This document shows positions 44,660 to 55,397 of a DNA stretch of 64,000 nucleotides, in pieces. Position numbers and translations under genes: made by a program. The DNA comes from an uncultured Bacilli bacterium (GTDB lineage Bacteria > Bacillota_I > Bacilli_A > RF39 > UBA660). Numbering within the stretch: the stretch's first letter is position 1; each line of letters opens with the position of its first letter. The notes beneath the pieces were generated by a model. That model was not told the DNA's origin. It did no database searches and saw only the letters and a program-made list of their open reading frames with translations. The stretch is from the NCBI GenBank assembly GCA_934096715.1, contig CAKOMQ010000003.1, positions 6,157-70,156 of the forward strand, in the 5' to 3' direction.

Positions 44660-44788
44660 ATGGCATGTTGTAAAAAAGAAGTACCACAAAACAATGAATG
44701 TAATAATTTCAGTGGTAACTACTTCTTCATAGTTTTAATATTATATATACTACTCGCTATTGTTATTGGCGGAAGTTTATTTTACTAA
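44660..44788 (+). CDS. Second single-pass microprotein
   Basis: 42 residues: MACCKKEVPQNNECNNFSGN, then helix YFFIVLILYILLAIVIGG. AAAGGAGGTTAATT is an excellent SD. It shares the Cys-Cys start and C-terminal helix with its neighbour and is followed by a terminator, so the two form a mini-operon, probably expressed in sporulation (inference). Confidence 0.72.
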   Translation: MACCKKEVPQNNECNNFSGNYFFIVLILYILLAIVIGGSLFY

Positions 44789-44793
44789 AGATA

Positions 44794-44820
44794 GGAAGCT
44801 TAAATGCTTCCATCTTTTTT
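44794..44820 (+). terminator. Terminator of the microprotein pair
   Basis: GGAAGC (44794-44799)-TTAAAT-GCTTCC (44806-44811), extended by AAGAT/ATCTT, then TTTTTT. Confidence 0.88.
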
Positions 44821-44827
44821 AAATAAC

Positions 44828-44856
44828 AAAAAAGATACTGATTATTCTTCAGTATC
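44828..44856 (-). terminator. Terminator of rpoBC overlapping the rpoC stop
   Basis: GATACTGA (44834-44841) and TCAGTATC (44849-44856) form an 8-bp stem, the rpoC stop codon is in the loop and TTTTTTG follows on the minus strand. Confidence 0.88.
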
Positions 44857-47800
44857 TTCTATATCATCATCAAGATCTAAAATATCTTCTGTTTCAATTG
44901 TAACATTGATAGCATCATTATCAGAATCTGCAAGTAATTCTTTTTCGATAGATTCACTAGCATCATCATCAATTAATTCTTTTTCTAGTTCTAACTCAAT
45001 ATCACTATATTGTTTAGCACCAGTACCAGCAGGAATTAATTTACCAATAATAACGTTTTCCTTTAAACCACGTAAACTATCAACTTTACCACGCATTGCA
45101 GCATCAGTTAGTACTCTAGTAGTTTCTTGGAATGAAGCAGCTGATAAGAATGAATCTGTTTCAAGTGAACTCTTAGTAATACCTAACATAATAGGATTTC
45201 CTTTAGCAGGTACTCCACCAGTAATAATAACAGGTTTATTACCATTAATAAATTCTCTTAAACTAACTGTTAATCCTTCAACAAAATCAGTATCTCCAGC
45301 ATCAACAATTCTTACCTTATTAATCATTCTCTTAACAATTATTTCAATATGCTTATCATTAATATCAACGCCTTGTGATTTATAAACTTTTTGAATTTCT
45401 TTTAAGATATATTCTTGAGCTGTAAGTGGATCTGTAACAGCAAGTAATTCTTTAGGAGCAATAACTCCATCTGTTAATGAATCTCCTGCTTCAACTGAAT
45501 CACCAACCATAACTTTAACTTTCATATTATAGTTAGTTACATGATCTTTACAACCACTTTCGTTTTCTATTGTAATAGTATGTTTACCATTATTTTCTTC
45601 TATATTAATAACCTTACCAGAAATTTCTGAAACTGTTGCTTTAAACTTAGGAGTTCTAGCTTCAAACAATTCTTCAACACGTGGAAGACCTTGAGTAATA
45701 TCGTCTCCACCTGCAACTCCACCAGTATGGAATGTTCTCATTGTAAGTTGGGTACCTGGTTCACCAATTGATTGAGCAGCCATAATACCTACAGCTTCAC
45801 CTGTTTCAACTAAGTTACCAGTAGCTAAGTTTCTACCATAACATTTTTGACATACACCATTCTCACACTTACATGTTAGAACACTTCTAATTTCAATTTC
45901 TTTTAAACCAGCAGCTTGAATCTTACTAACGATATTTTCATTAATAAGTTCTCCAGCTTCAATAATAACTTCTTTAGTTTCAGGATTAATAATCTTTTTA
46001 GCAGAATATCTTCCAAGAATTCTATCTGCTAAAGATTCAATTAATGAGTTATCTCTTTCATCAATAAGTTCATGAACAGGAACTCCTTGAATACTTCCAC
46101 AATCATGTTCTTTAACTATAATATCTTGAGCTACATCTACAAGACGTCTAGTTAAGTAACCAGAATCTGCTGTACGAAGGGCTGTATCAGCAGAACCTTT
46201 TCTAGAACCATGTGTAGATAAGAAGAACTCAGACACTGATAATCCATCTATAAAGCATGACGTAATTGGAACTTCCACTGTAGTACCATCTGGTTTAGCC
46301 ATTAACCCACGCATACCAGCTAATTGAGTAAAGTTTGAAATTTTACCACGAGCACCACTATTCATCATCATGAAAATTGGATTTTCAAAGTTATCTTTTG
46401 AAAGTTCAGCAAGTTCATTTTTAACTTCATCAGTAGCTTCTGACCATACTTTAATTACTCCATTATATCTTTCAGTTTCCGTAATTAAACCACGTTTATG
46501 TTGTTTATTTAATTTTTCTACTTTTTCCTTAGCAGCTTCAATAATTTTATCTTTATTATCACTTCTAACAACATCAGCAGCACTTACTGTAATACCAGCA
46601 ACTGTTGAAAATTTAAATCCTTGATCTTTTAACTTATCAAGCATTACTGATGTTTCAGTAGTCTTATATCTTTTAAATACTTGAGCAATTATTTGACCTA
46701 AAGTTTTTTGAATAAATGGTGTTACAAGTTCCATTTTACTTATTTCTTCAGGTATATTAGAACCCATTTCTAAGAAATATTTATTTGGAGTAATACCTTC
46801 AATATTTTCTTTAGTACCTTCATTTAAATATGGGAATGTATCAGGTAATATTTCATTAAATTTTAACTTACCTACTGTAGTAACTAAATATTTATCCATT
46901 TGAGTTTCAGTAAATAATTTGTGTTTAAATGATTTTACTGGTATAGCAATTCTTGTATGAAGATCAATTTCTCTTCTTTCGTAATCCATTAAAGCTTCAT
47001 TAGAATTCTTATATACTTTACCTTCATTCTTTCCACCTTTTTCTTCCATAGTTAAGTAGCAGTTACCTAAAACCATGTCTTGTGAAGGTGTAACGATAGG
47101 TTTTCCATCTTTTGGATTTAAGATATTATTAGCACCAAGCATTAATATTCTTGCTTCTGCTTTAGCTTCTTCACTTAAAGGTACGTGAACAGCCATTTGG
47201 TCACCATCGAAATCGGCATTAAACGCAGTACATACAAGTGGATGCAGTCTAATTGCTTTACCACCAACTAACTTTGGTTCAAATGCTTGAATACCAAGTC
47301 TATGTAGTGTTGGAGCACGGTTAAGCATTACAGGATATTCTGTTATAACATCTTCAACAACATCCCATACAACTTCATCTCTTGAATCAATTAATTTTTT
47401 AGCACCCTTGATATTGTGAGCAAGACCCCTTTCAACTAGGCCATGAATAACATGTGGCTTGAATAACTCAATTGCCATTTCTTTTGGTAAACCACATTGA
47501 TACATTTTAAGGCTTGGACCAACAACGATAACTGAACGTCCAGAATAGTCAACACGTTTACCAAGTAAGTTTTGACGGAAACGACCTTGTTTACCTTTTA
47601 GCATACTAGATAAACTCTTAAGTGGTCTATTAGAAGCTGCAGTTATACTTCTACCACGACGTCCATTATCAAATAATGAATCTACTGCTTCTTGAAGCAT
47701 TCTCTTTTCATTTTGAACAATTATAGTAGGAGCTCCTAATTCAAGTAATTTCTTTAAACGATTATTTCTATTTATAATACGGCGATATAAATCATTTAAG

Positions 47801-48558
47801 TCACTTGTAGCAAATCTACCACCATCAAGTTGAATCATTGGTCTTAACTCTGGTGGAATAACAGGAAGTACTGTTAATACCATCCATTCAGGTTTATTAC
47901 CAGATTCATAAAATGCTACTAAAGCATCTAATCTTTTAACTAATCTAATCTTCTTTTGACCATTACTATTTTCAAGTTCCTTACGTACATCTTCTATTTC
48001 ATGCTCTAAATCTACATTTTGTAGTAACTCTCTAATAGCTTCAGCACCCATACCTACTTTAAAAGTATTTCCATATTTTTCATAGTAAGTACGATATTCT
48101 TTATCAGATAACGTTTGTTTTACTTCTAAAGGAGCACTTCCTGGATCAATAACTACATAAGATACGAAGTATAATACTTCTTCTAAGTCTCTTGGAGACA
48201 TATCTAATACTAATCCCATTTTAGAAGGAACACCTTTGAAGAACCAAATGTGACTGCATGGAGCAGCAAGTTCAATGTGACCCATTCTTTCACGTCTAAC
48301 TTTTGAACTAGTTACTTCTACTCCACACCTATCACAAACTACATTCTTATATCTAAGCCTTTTATACTTTCCACAAGAACATTCAAAGTCTTTAGATGGT
48401 CCGAAAATCTTTTCACAGAATAATCCATCACGTTCAGGTTTTAATGTACGATAATTAATTGTTTCTGGTTTCTTTACTTCTCCATAAGACCAACTTCTTA
48501 TTTTTTCAGGAGATGCAATACCTATTTTTAAACCTTTAAAATTACTAACATCTATCAT
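44842..48558 (-). CDS. rpoC: RNA polymerase beta' subunit
   Basis: 1238 residues. N-terminal zinc ribbon [20 protein letters not shown], clamp and rudder, catalytic [15 protein letters not shown] with the Mg-binding Asp triad, second zinc site [15 protein letters not shown], trigger loop [16 protein letters not shown]. The C-terminus is an acidic tail ([27 protein letters not shown]). ATG overlaps the rpoB stop by one base. Lacks the beta'-insertions of Gram-negatives. Confidence 0.98.
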   Translation of the reverse strand: MIDVSNFKGLKIGIASPEKIRSWSYGEVKKPETINYRTLKPERDGLFCEKIFGPSKDFECSCGKYKRLRYKNVVCDRCGVEVTSSKVRRERMGHIELAAPCSHIWFFKGVPSKMGLVLDMSPRDLEEVLYFVSYVVIDPGSAPLEVKQTLSDKEYRTYYEKYGNTFKVGMGAEAIRELLQNVDLEHEIEDVRKELENSNGQKKIRLVKRLDALVAFYESGNKPEWMVLTVLPVIPPELRPMIQLDGGRFATSDLNDLYRRIINRNNRLKKLLELGAPTIIVQNEKRMLQEAVDSLFDNGRRGRSITAASNRPLKSLSSMLKGKQGRFRQNLLGKRVDYSGRSVIVVGPSLKMYQCGLPKEMAIELFKPHVIHGLVERGLAHNIKGAKKLIDSRDEVVWDVVEDVITEYPVMLNRAPTLHRLGIQAFEPKLVGGKAIRLHPLVCTAFNADFDGDQMAVHVPLSEEAKAEARILMLGANNILNPKDGKPIVTPSQDMVLGNCYLTMEEKGGKNEGKVYKNSNEALMDYERREIDLHTRIAIPVKSFKHKLFTETQMDKYLVTTVGKLKFNEILPDTFPYLNEGTKENIEGITPNKYFLEMGSNIPEEISKMELVTPFIQKTLGQIIAQVFKRYKTTETSVMLDKLKDQGFKFSTVAGITVSAADVVRSDNKDKIIEAAKEKVEKLNKQHKRGLITETERYNGVIKVWSEATDEVKNELAELSKDNFENPIFMMMNSGARGKISNFTQLAGMRGLMAKPDGTTVEVPITSCFIDGLSVSEFFLSTHGSRKGSADTALRTADSGYLTRRLVDVAQDIIVKEHDCGSIQGVPVHELIDERDNSLIESLADRILGRYSAKKIINPETKEVIIEAGELINENIVSKIQAAGLKEIEIRSVLTCKCENGVCQKCYGRNLATGNLVETGEAVGIMAAQSIGEPGTQLTMRTFHTGGVAGGDDITQGLPRVEELFEARTPKFKATVSEISGKVINIEENNGKHTITIENESGCKDHVTNYNMKVKVMVGDSVEAGDSLTDGVIAPKELLAVTDPLTAQEYILKEIQKVYKSQGVDINDKHIEIIVKRMINKVRIVDAGDTDFVEGLTVSLREFINGNKPVIITGGVPAKGNPIMLGITKSSLETDSFLSAASFQETTRVLTDAAMRGKVDSLRGLKENVIIGKLIPAGTGAKQYSDIELELEKELIDDDASESIEKELLADSDNDAINVTIETEDILDLDDDIEDTEE

Positions 48559-51500
48559 TAAATCACCTCATCACTTTCAATGTCTCCAGGAAATTCTAAA
48601 TCATCTAAGTCAGTTTCTTCTTCCATAAATTCTTCTTCTTCTTTTAATTCTTCAAATGGAGTTTCATTTTCATCTATAGAAGATTCTTTATCTTGATTTA
48701 CATCATTTATTTCTTCAATTCTAAAAGGAACATCATTATCTTCTTCTTCTAAATCTTTAAATTCTAGTACTTCATCATCATTATTAACTACTTGAACATC
48801 TAATCCTAAAGCTTGGAATTCTTTAACAAGTACTCTAAATGATTCTGGAACACCCGCTTGATTTACTTCTTTTCCTTTAACAAGTGCTTCATATACTTTT
48901 ACACGACCTACTATATCATCTGCCTTAACAGTAAGTATTTCTTGTAGTATGTGAGCAGCACCATATGCATATAATGCCCAAACTTCCATTTCACCAAATC
49001 TTTGACCACCAAATTGAGCTTTACCACCAAGTGGTTGTTGAGTTACAAGTGAATAAGGTCCAGTTGCACGCGCATGTAATTTATCATCAACCATGTGATG
49101 TAATTTAACCATATACATTACACCAACACTTATCTTATGATCAAATGGCTCACCAGTACGACCATTGTATACAGTAGTTTTTCCATCTTCACTCATTCCT
49201 GCTTCTTTCATTTGCTCTTGAATTTCTTCCCAAGAAGCACTATCGAATACAGGAGTAGCAAAATGAACACCTAATTTTTTACCAGCCATACCTAAGTGTA
49301 ATTCTAGTATTTGTCCAATATTCATACGAGATGGAACACCAAGTGGGTTAAGCATTACATCTACTGGTCTACCATCTGGTAAGTATGGCATATCTTCTTC
49401 TGGTAAAATAAGAGAAATAACACCTTTATTACCATGACGACCAGACATTTTGTCACCAACTTGAATCTTACGTTTTTGAATAATGTAAACACGAATTATC
49501 TTAGACACACCACTAGGAAGTTCATCACTGTTTTCCTTAGTATATACTTTAACATCATGAACTACTCCACCTGCTCCATGTTCAACACGTAAGGATGTAT
49601 CTCTTACTTCACGAGTCTTTTCACCAAAGATTGCATGTAATAATTTTTCTTCACTAGTTAATTCTTGAACCCCTTTAGGAGTAACTTTACCTACTAAGAT
49701 ATCTCCTTCTTTTACTTCTGTACCAATTTTAATAATACCATCAGCATCTAAGTTCTTACGAGCATCTTCACCAACGTTAGGTATATCTCTTGTAATTTCT
49801 TCTGGTCCAAGTTTAGTATCACGACAATCAATATCGTAGTGATCAATATGTAAAGATGTATAAACATCATCTTTTACTAATCTTTCATTTAAGATAACAG
49901 CATCTTCATAGTTATATCCATTGTATGTCATAAATGCTACTGTCATATTTTTACCTAATGCAAGTTCACCTTTTTCAGTTGAAGGTCCATCTGCAAGTAC
50001 TTGTCCTGTATGAACTTTATCTCCAACATTAACAAGTGGTTTATGATTTAAACTTGAAGATGCATTAGTTCTTTCAAAGTTTGCTAAGTAATAAGTATCT
50101 TTATTATTAGCAGTTTTAACTATTATTTTTAATCCATCAGCATATTCTACTACACCATCAGCTTTACATACTACAGTACTTCCTGAATCACGAGCCGCAA
50201 TCCATTCAACACCTGTACCAACAATTGGAGCTTCAGTTGTAAGAAGTGGAACTGCTTGACGTTGCATGTTTGATCCCATTAGAGTACGGTTGGCATCATC
50301 GAACTCTAAGAATGGAATACAACTTGTTGTAATAGATACAACTTGACTAGGTGCAACATCGATATAATCAACCAATTCTTTCTTAATAAATACGTTATCA
50401 CCATTATGACGTACTAAGATTTCATCATCTAAGATATTTCCTTTATCATCTTGATTAACCTTAGCTTGAGATATATATAAATCTCTTTCTTCATCAGCAG
50501 TCATATATACTATTTCACTAGTAATTACACCATCTTTAACTTTACGATATGGAGTCATTATAAATCCATATTCATTAATCTTAGCATAACCAGCAAGTGA
50601 TGTAATAAGACCGATATTTTGTCCTTCTGGTGATTCAATTGGACAAATACGACCATAGTGAGATGAGTTAACGTCACGTACATCCATTCCAGCACGATCA
50701 CGAGAAAGTCCACCAGGTCCTAAACTAGATAAACGTCTTTTATCTGTAAGTTCTGCGATAGGGTTAATTTGATCCATGAATTTAGAAAGTTGTGAAGAAC
50801 CAAAGAACTCTTTTAGACTAGCTGTTACTGGACGAATATTGATTAATGTTTTTGGAGTAACATTTTCTAATTCTTGAGTAGTCATTCTTTCACGAATAAC
50901 TCTTTCCATCCTTGCCATACCAGTTCTAAATTGGTTTTGAATTAATTCACCAACTTGTCTAACACGACGGTTACCTAAATGATCTATTTCATCTGTTTCA
51001 CCAATATTTTGATGTAGATTTAAATAATATGACACTGCTCCATATATGTCTGGAATAGTAAGTCTTTTTTCATCAACACTTGTATCAACACCAATAATTT
51101 TAACAGTTTTCTTTTTGTCTTCTTTATCTTCTACAAGTACTGTTTGAATCATATTATAGTCATCTAATTCCATATTAGTAAGACATTCTTTTAAATTATA
51201 TCCATTTTTAAATACTTCTTTTAACTTACCTAATACTTCTTTATCAATTAAAGTACCCTTTTCAATAACAATATCTCCATCTTTAATAGTTTCTGCTAAA
51301 ATACATCCAAGTAGTCTATCAGTAACATTTAATTTCTTATTAAATTTATAACGACCAACTTTAGCTAAATCATAACGGAATCTGTCAAAGAATCTTGTTA
51401 TTAATTGGTTTTTAGCACTATCTAAAGTAGCAGGTTCTCCCGGTCTTAATTTTTCATAAATTTCAATTAAGGCTTCATCAGTATTCTTAGTACTATCCTT

Positions 51501-52166
51501 TTGAATAGTATTCTTTAATAGTTCATTGTCTCCAAATAAATCTAGAATATCTTCATCACTTGAAAGTCCAATAGAACGTAAGAATGTTGTAACAGGAACT
51601 TTTCTAGTTCTATCAATTCTTACATACACTACATCTTTAGCATCTGTTTCGAATTCTAACCATGTTCCTTTATTAGGAATCATTTCTCCAGTTATAATTC
51701 TTCTACCATTTTTATCGATTTCTCTTTTATAATAAATAGAAGGACTTCTAACTAATTGAGAAACAATAACTCTTTCTGCTCCATTTATAATAAATGTTCC
51801 AGCATCAGTCATTAAAGGCATGTCTCCTAGGAATATTTCTTGTTCCTTAACTTCACCTGTTTCATGAATGAATACTCTAGCTTCAACTTTTAATGGTGCA
51901 GCATAGTTAACCATTCTTTCTTTTGCTTCTTTAACAGAATATCTAGGTTTATCGAAAGAGTATTCACCAAATTCTAGTGAAATATTTCCAGTAAATGATT
52001 CAACTGGAAAAAGGTCTTCGAAAACTTCTTTAATTCCATTTTCTAAGAAGTCTTGATAAGATTTTTTTTGAACTTCTAATAAATCATTAAGTTCAAGCGT
52101 GTTTTTAGTTTTTGCAAAACATCTTCTTTCACGGTAATCACCGAATTTTTGAGTCTTATAAGCCAC
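48558..52166 (-). CDS. rpoB: RNA polymerase beta subunit
   Basis: GTG 52166 (AGGGGTGA 5 nt upstream) gives 1202 residues starting [15 protein letters not shown]. Rifampicin region: [33 protein letters not shown]; Asp replaces the His of E. coli position 526. Other motifs [32 protein letters not shown] and [25 protein letters not shown] are normal. The C-terminal ~60 residues are an acidic extension. It has its own promoter downstream of the methyltransferase gene and is translationally coupled to rpoC. Confidence 0.98.
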   Translation of the reverse strand: MAYKTQKFGDYRERRCFAKTKNTLELNDLLEVQKKSYQDFLENGIKEVFEDLFPVESFTGNISLEFGEYSFDKPRYSVKEAKERMVNYAAPLKVEARVFIHETGEVKEQEIFLGDMPLMTDAGTFIINGAERVIVSQLVRSPSIYYKREIDKNGRRIITGEMIPNKGTWLEFETDAKDVVYVRIDRTRKVPVTTFLRSIGLSSDEDILDLFGDNELLKNTIQKDSTKNTDEALIEIYEKLRPGEPATLDSAKNQLITRFFDRFRYDLAKVGRYKFNKKLNVTDRLLGCILAETIKDGDIVIEKGTLIDKEVLGKLKEVFKNGYNLKECLTNMELDDYNMIQTVLVEDKEDKKKTVKIIGVDTSVDEKRLTIPDIYGAVSYYLNLHQNIGETDEIDHLGNRRVRQVGELIQNQFRTGMARMERVIRERMTTQELENVTPKTLINIRPVTASLKEFFGSSQLSKFMDQINPIAELTDKRRLSSLGPGGLSRDRAGMDVRDVNSSHYGRICPIESPEGQNIGLITSLAGYAKINEYGFIMTPYRKVKDGVITSEIVYMTADEERDLYISQAKVNQDDKGNILDDEILVRHNGDNVFIKKELVDYIDVAPSQVVSITTSCIPFLEFDDANRTLMGSNMQRQAVPLLTTEAPIVGTGVEWIAARDSGSTVVCKADGVVEYADGLKIIVKTANNKDTYYLANFERTNASSSLNHKPLVNVGDKVHTGQVLADGPSTEKGELALGKNMTVAFMTYNGYNYEDAVILNERLVKDDVYTSLHIDHYDIDCRDTKLGPEEITRDIPNVGEDARKNLDADGIIKIGTEVKEGDILVGKVTPKGVQELTSEEKLLHAIFGEKTREVRDTSLRVEHGAGGVVHDVKVYTKENSDELPSGVSKIIRVYIIQKRKIQVGDKMSGRHGNKGVISLILPEEDMPYLPDGRPVDVMLNPLGVPSRMNIGQILELHLGMAGKKLGVHFATPVFDSASWEEIQEQMKEAGMSEDGKTTVYNGRTGEPFDHKISVGVMYMVKLHHMVDDKLHARATGPYSLVTQQPLGGKAQFGGQRFGEMEVWALYAYGAAHILQEILTVKADDIVGRVKVYEALVKGKEVNQAGVPESFRVLVKEFQALGLDVQVVNNDDEVLEFKDLEEEDNDVPFRIEEINDVNQDKESSIDENETPFEELKEEEEFMEEETDLDDLEFPGDIESDEVI

Positions 52167-52227
52167 GATCTCACCCCTATACATAATATTTTAGTTTCTA
52201 AAAAAACAAATACGCCACCAATTTAAA

Positions 52228-52256
52228 ATTTTAACATTATTTACCCGTGTAGTCAA
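52228..52256 (-). promoter_or_regulatory. Promoter of rpoBC
   Basis: On the minus strand TTGACT (52251-52256), 17-nt spacer and TAAAAT (52228-52233), giving a ~55-nt leader before the GTG of rpoB. Confidence 0.82.
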
Positions 52257-52272
52257 GATTTTTCAATACTTT

Positions 52273-52869
52273 TTAACGTTTTTTGGCACAAAGAATAAAA
52301 AATCCCTTACTTTTTTTAATGATATCACAATCATAATGCTTTGATACTTCTCTTTGAATGCTTTCTGCACCTTGATTCTTTCTAATAACAAACCATAATT
52401 CTCCATTATCATTAAGTCTTTCCAATCCACCTAAAAGTATATTTAAAACAACTTGTTTTCCTGCTCTAATCGGTGGATTAGTAATGATTAAATCATATGT
52501 ATTTGTAACATTAGAATATACATTACTAAGAAAAGAAGAAGCATCAACCTTATTTAACCCAATATTCATTTTAGCTAAATGAACTGCTCTTTTATTAACA
52601 TCAACCATATCAGTATGTACACCTAGTATTTTAGATAAAGTTATACCAATAAAACCATAACCACATCCTACATCTAGAATACTATTAATATTTTCGATAT
52701 TATTAGATGACAAAAAGGTTTTAACTAAAAACAAGCTTCCATAATCAACTTCATTTTTAGAAAAAACTCCATTATCACTTTTAAACATAAAATCATATTC
52801 ATTATAGGAAAATTTTATGTCTCTAAGTTCACTCTTTAAATTATCGTTATTAGTAAAATAATGTTCCAA
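52273..52869 (-). CDS. Class I SAM-dependent methyltransferase (YbxB/RsmC-like)
   Basis: 198 residues. SAM-binding motif ILDVGCGYGFIGITLSK and catalytic-type NPPIRAGKQVV (NPPF/Y class of N-methyltransferases of 16S G1207). YbxB lies next to rpoB in Bacillus, the same as here, although rplJ-rplL do not lie upstream. A minus-strand terminator at 52929-52958 separates it from the small RNA before it; GGTAAAAT at about 52899 is a possible -10 box. Confidence 0.9.
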   Translation of the reverse strand: MEHYFTNNDNLKSELRDIKFSYNEYDFMFKSDNGVFSKNEVDYGSLFLVKTFLSSNNIENINSILDVGCGYGFIGITLSKILGVHTDMVDVNKRAVHLAKMNIGLNKVDASSFLSNVYSNVTNTYDLIITNPPIRAGKQVVLNILLGGLERLNDNGELWFVIRKNQGAESIQREVSKHYDCDIIKKSKGFFILCAKKR

Positions 52870-52928
52870 ATAGGTTTCTCCGTTCTTTCAAGAATTATTT
52901 TACCATATTTTTTTTAAGATTTAAACAG

Positions 52929-53045
52929 AAAAAAATGTCAAATTTTGATTATTTGACACTTTAGAACATTTTGTCTACAAAAAATGTGTATTATTTAAAA
53001 AGAAACTGACTACGATTCCCAGCGGAACTAAACCAATTTCTTTAT
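52929..53045 (-). ncRNA. Small RNA of ~117 nt, unknown
   Basis: A promoter at 53052-53080 and a strong terminator (TGTCAAAT 52936-52943 / ATTTGACA 52951-52958, then TTTTTTT on the minus strand) enclose ~115 nt without ORF. The 5' half folds as AAAGAAA/TTTCTTT (52999-53005 with 53037-53043) around an inner TTCC/GGAA stem with loop GC. I do not recognise it as a known RNA. Confidence 0.6.
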
Positions 53046-53051
53046 GTCTAA

Positions 53052-53080
53052 ATTGTACAAAATAATTATTGTTATGTCAA
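53052..53080 (-). promoter_or_regulatory. Promoter of the 52929-53045 small RNA
   Basis: TTGACA (53075-53080), 17-nt spacer, TACAAT (53052-53057) on the minus strand. Confidence 0.82.
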
Positions 53081-53120
53081 ACATAATATAATTAATAATA
53101 AATAGGCCTTTCTGTAAAAT

Positions 53121-53270
53121 AAAAAGAAAACTCTATCAATTAAGATAGAGATTCTCACATTTTCGTTCGGGATAATTTATTGCTCGCACCACCCGAGAGC
53201 GAGAAACATTGTCGACCGGAATAATTTATTACTCGCACCATCCGGGAGCGAGAAACATTTTCTTTAATGC
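53121..53270 (-). ncRNA. Tandem pseudoknot RNA (two 49-nt repeats), type III antitoxin-like
   Basis: Own promoter (53277-53305) and terminator (CTCTATC/GATAGAG 53131-53150, then TTTTCTTTTT). Between them lie two 49-nt repeats plus a third partial 8-nt GAAAATGT. Each repeat contains CTCGC..GCGAG (stem 1), TGGT, an 11-nt AU loop and a second 5-bp stem crossing the first: 53241-53245 with 53216-53220 and 53192-53196 with 53167-53171. Between copies, two of the five stem-2 pairs changed compensatorily (C-G to T-A, A-T to G-C) while nearly all else is constant. Two-and-a-fraction pseudoknot repeats before a terminator is the design of ToxI/CptI antitoxin RNAs, but no toxin gene follows. Confidence 0.7.
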
Positions 53271-53276
53271 AATTTG

Positions 53277-53305
53277 AATATACAATAATTAATAGCGAAT
53301 GTCAA
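53277..53305 (-). promoter_or_regulatory. Promoter of the tandem pseudoknot RNA
   Basis: TTGACA (53300-53305), 17-nt spacer, TATATT (53277-53282) on the minus strand; start expected near 53270. Confidence 0.85.
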
Positions 53306-53374
53306 CATATACTCTAAAAATAAAATTATTAAATCCTTATATTAATATTATATGTAAATAATATTCTTTATTAC

Positions 53375-53617
53375 TTAGAACATTTTATCTATATTATTTG
53401 GAACATTTCCCCCTACTACTTTACTAATTATTTTATCTTCTTGTTCCTTACTTACTTTTTTACCAGTCATATTACTTAAAGTACTTATAACTTCTCTCAA
53501 TGTTTTTTCATCTTTCATATTACCATCTTGTAATTTTTTAGCAAGATCCATAATAGTATTTTTATCTACCTTAGTTCTCTTTTCAACCTTCTTAAAAAAA
53601 GAATCATTTAAATTCAT
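53375..53617 (-). CDS. spoVIF: Stage VI sporulation protein F-like
   Basis: 80 residues from ATG 53617 (the 53626 frame adds three codons; AGGTGAT lies before 53617). DSFFKKVEKRTKVDKNTIMDLAKKLQ and KDEKTLREVISTLSNMTGKKVSKEQEDKI match SpoVIF (YjcC/YlyA-type small helical protein) needed for late coat assembly. It supports a sporulating organism. Confidence 0.82.
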   Translation of the reverse strand: MNLNDSFFKKVEKRTKVDKNTIMDLAKKLQDGNMKDEKTLREVISTLSNMTGKKVSKEQEDKIISKVVGGNVPNNIDKMF

Positions 53618-53686
53618 AAGTATCACCTAGTAGTATTTTATGCAAGCAATTATTTTTTGACAAAGAAAAAATAGCCATTAAGACTA

Positions 53687-54475
53687 TTATCTACTTTCTC
53701 CGTTTCTAACTTCATCAATATCAGACATAAGACGCCTAGATTCTAAACCTTTATTTAATAATTCATTATATTCCTGTAAAGTAATTATTTCCCAGTTTTT
53801 TAAATTAAGATAACTTTCTACTCCATATACTCCAGTATTTGCAGTAGGTAACCCTTCTTTTCTTCCTAATCTAGTTTTAGCATAGTAAATTTCATCATCA
53901 CTAACTAATTTCTTTATAAGGATATTTTTATCAACAACATTAACTATATTTACAAAGTAATTTGTTTCACCTTTTTTTATAGTATGCCAGAATTTCACAA
54001 GATATTCATCATATTCTCCTACTAAAGTATAAGTACAATCATCACAAGTAACACATATTTTATCTTTAATACTAGGACGAATTCCCATATTAAACATTTC
54101 ATGATATGCAGTACATGAATGAGTATAATTATGATATGTTTCTGGATGAGTGTCATTTAAATTAAAACTTATATCAAAAGATACAATATTATTAGAATTT
54201 AATTTTTCTATATATTCAAGACACGTTTTAACAAATGGCTCTTCACAAGCTATTTTAAAAGAATGGATATCTGTATTCGCACCATCTATAGAAACAATTG
54301 CATCAGTATTATTATTGATTCCATAAGCATTTATACTTCTATCAAATTCTGCTACTATCTCATCAGTGACTTCTTTATTCCAAAGTTTCTTAGCTCCTTT
54401 AAAAATTAAGTTCTCAACATCCCTAATAACAGTATTAGATCGATCATATTTTAATCTTGTTTCTAAATTTTTCAT
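53687..54475 (-). CDS. Unknown protein of tandem family A, Ser-Arg C-terminus
   Basis: 262 residues from ATG 54475. N-terminus LETRLKYDRSNTVIRDVENLIF parallels IDIKLKYDKKNIVADAIESVI of the next gene, and YTHSCTAYHEMFNMGIRP parallels YTHSCTGAYSFYEYVTPR, so the two are paralogs. Cys at YTHSC and CVTCDDC are notable. Ends VRNGESR. No signal peptide; function unknown. First of four consecutive genes of similar size with Ser/Ala-Arg tails. Confidence 0.75.
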   Translation of the reverse strand: MKNLETRLKYDRSNTVIRDVENLIFKGAKKLWNKEVTDEIVAEFDRSINAYGINNNTDAIVSIDGANTDIHSFKIACEEPFVKTCLEYIEKLNSNNIVSFDISFNLNDTHPETYHNYTHSCTAYHEMFNMGIRPSIKDKICVTCDDCTYTLVGEYDEYLVKFWHTIKKGETNYFVNIVNVVDKNILIKKLVSDDEIYYAKTRLGRKEGLPTANTGVYGVESYLNLKNWEIITLQEYNELLNKGLESRRLMSDIDEVRNGESR

Positions 54476-54513
54476 ATATATCTCCAAATATAGAAAAATA
54501 GTCATTATGACTA

Positions 54514-55293
54514 TTATCTACTTTCTCCTACTCTTCCTTCTTCACTTGATAGCATTACTGCTCTTGAAGCCATTATTTCAGCAATCTTTTCACTATATTC
54601 TAATTCATCTATTTTAATAAAATCTAATGAATCAATAAGTTTTTGAGCATATAATGCACCATCGTTAGCAGAAATAGAACTTACATTTTCAGGTAAAATA
54701 CTTTTACTATATGATACTTTACCTTCATTAGAAATTTTTCTATAAACATTATTCTTACTATCAACTGTTACAAGATCATCAAAAATTCCATGTTCATGAG
54801 TTAATTCAGAATGTTCAAGTTCTATTAAACTATCATTATATTTAGCAACTAATCTTTCATAAGTATCATCAACTCTGTTATTAATAGTTTCAACTATTCT
54901 TGGAGTAACATATTCATAGAAAGAATAAGCACCAGTACATGAATGTGTATATTCACGTTCCATATCACCATTATTAACTGTTAAATCATTTATAACTGAG
55001 TATTCAACTATTCCATTATCATGATTATTTTCATCATAAGTAAGACTAGCATTCATTTTGTCATTCTTGTGAGTTAATTCTATTTTATGAGAACCAATTC
55101 CATACTCATACGCTTTTACAGTTGTTATACTAGTAGAACCAAAACTATTCTTAGTTTTAACAAATTCTTCTCTTATTTGACGTGTTATACGGTCATTAGA
55201 TATTTTCTTACTATACTTACCAATAACACTTTCTATTGCATCAGCAACTATATTTTTCTTATCATATTTTAATTTTATATCAATATTTTCCAT
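54514..55293 (-). CDS. Unknown protein of tandem family A, Ser-Arg C-terminus
   Basis: 259 residues from ATG 55293, with GGGGG upstream. Paralog of the 53687 protein: same YTHSC motif in the middle, same KLKYDKKN start and a helical C-terminus (EKIAEIMASRAVMLSSEEG) ending GRVGESR. Separated from its neighbour by 38 bp. No predicted domain known to me. Confidence 0.75.
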   Translation of the reverse strand: MENIDIKLKYDKKNIVADAIESVIGKYSKKISNDRITRQIREEFVKTKNSFGSTSITTVKAYEYGIGSHKIELTHKNDKMNASLTYDENNHDNGIVEYSVINDLTVNNGDMEREYTHSCTGAYSFYEYVTPRIVETINNRVDDTYERLVAKYNDSLIELEHSELTHEHGIFDDLVTVDSKNNVYRKISNEGKVSYSKSILPENVSSISANDGALYAQKLIDSLDFIKIDELEYSEKIAEIMASRAVMLSSEEGRVGESR

Positions 55294-55397
55294 CTTTTTT
55301 TCCCCCTTCAATTAAAATACATCAATATAATAGCACATTTTTATCTATCTGTCAAGTTTTTGTAAATAGTAAACAAAAAGTAGACAACATTTACTTA

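Noticed and set aside
44804..45385. 193-codon Ser-rich plus-strand ORF
   Set aside because: Antisense shadow of the acidic rpoC 3' end.
53121..53270. CRISPR array (two repeats of 49 bp)
   Set aside because: Only two copies, no unique spacers, similarity runs through the whole 49-nt unit, and promoter/terminator plus covarying stems fit a structured RNA better. No cas genes in the window.
53121..53270. preQ1, SAM-II or fluoride riboswitch
   Set aside because: Pseudoknot layout is similar in outline, but the conserved loop sequences of those classes are absent and no regulated gene follows directly before the terminator.
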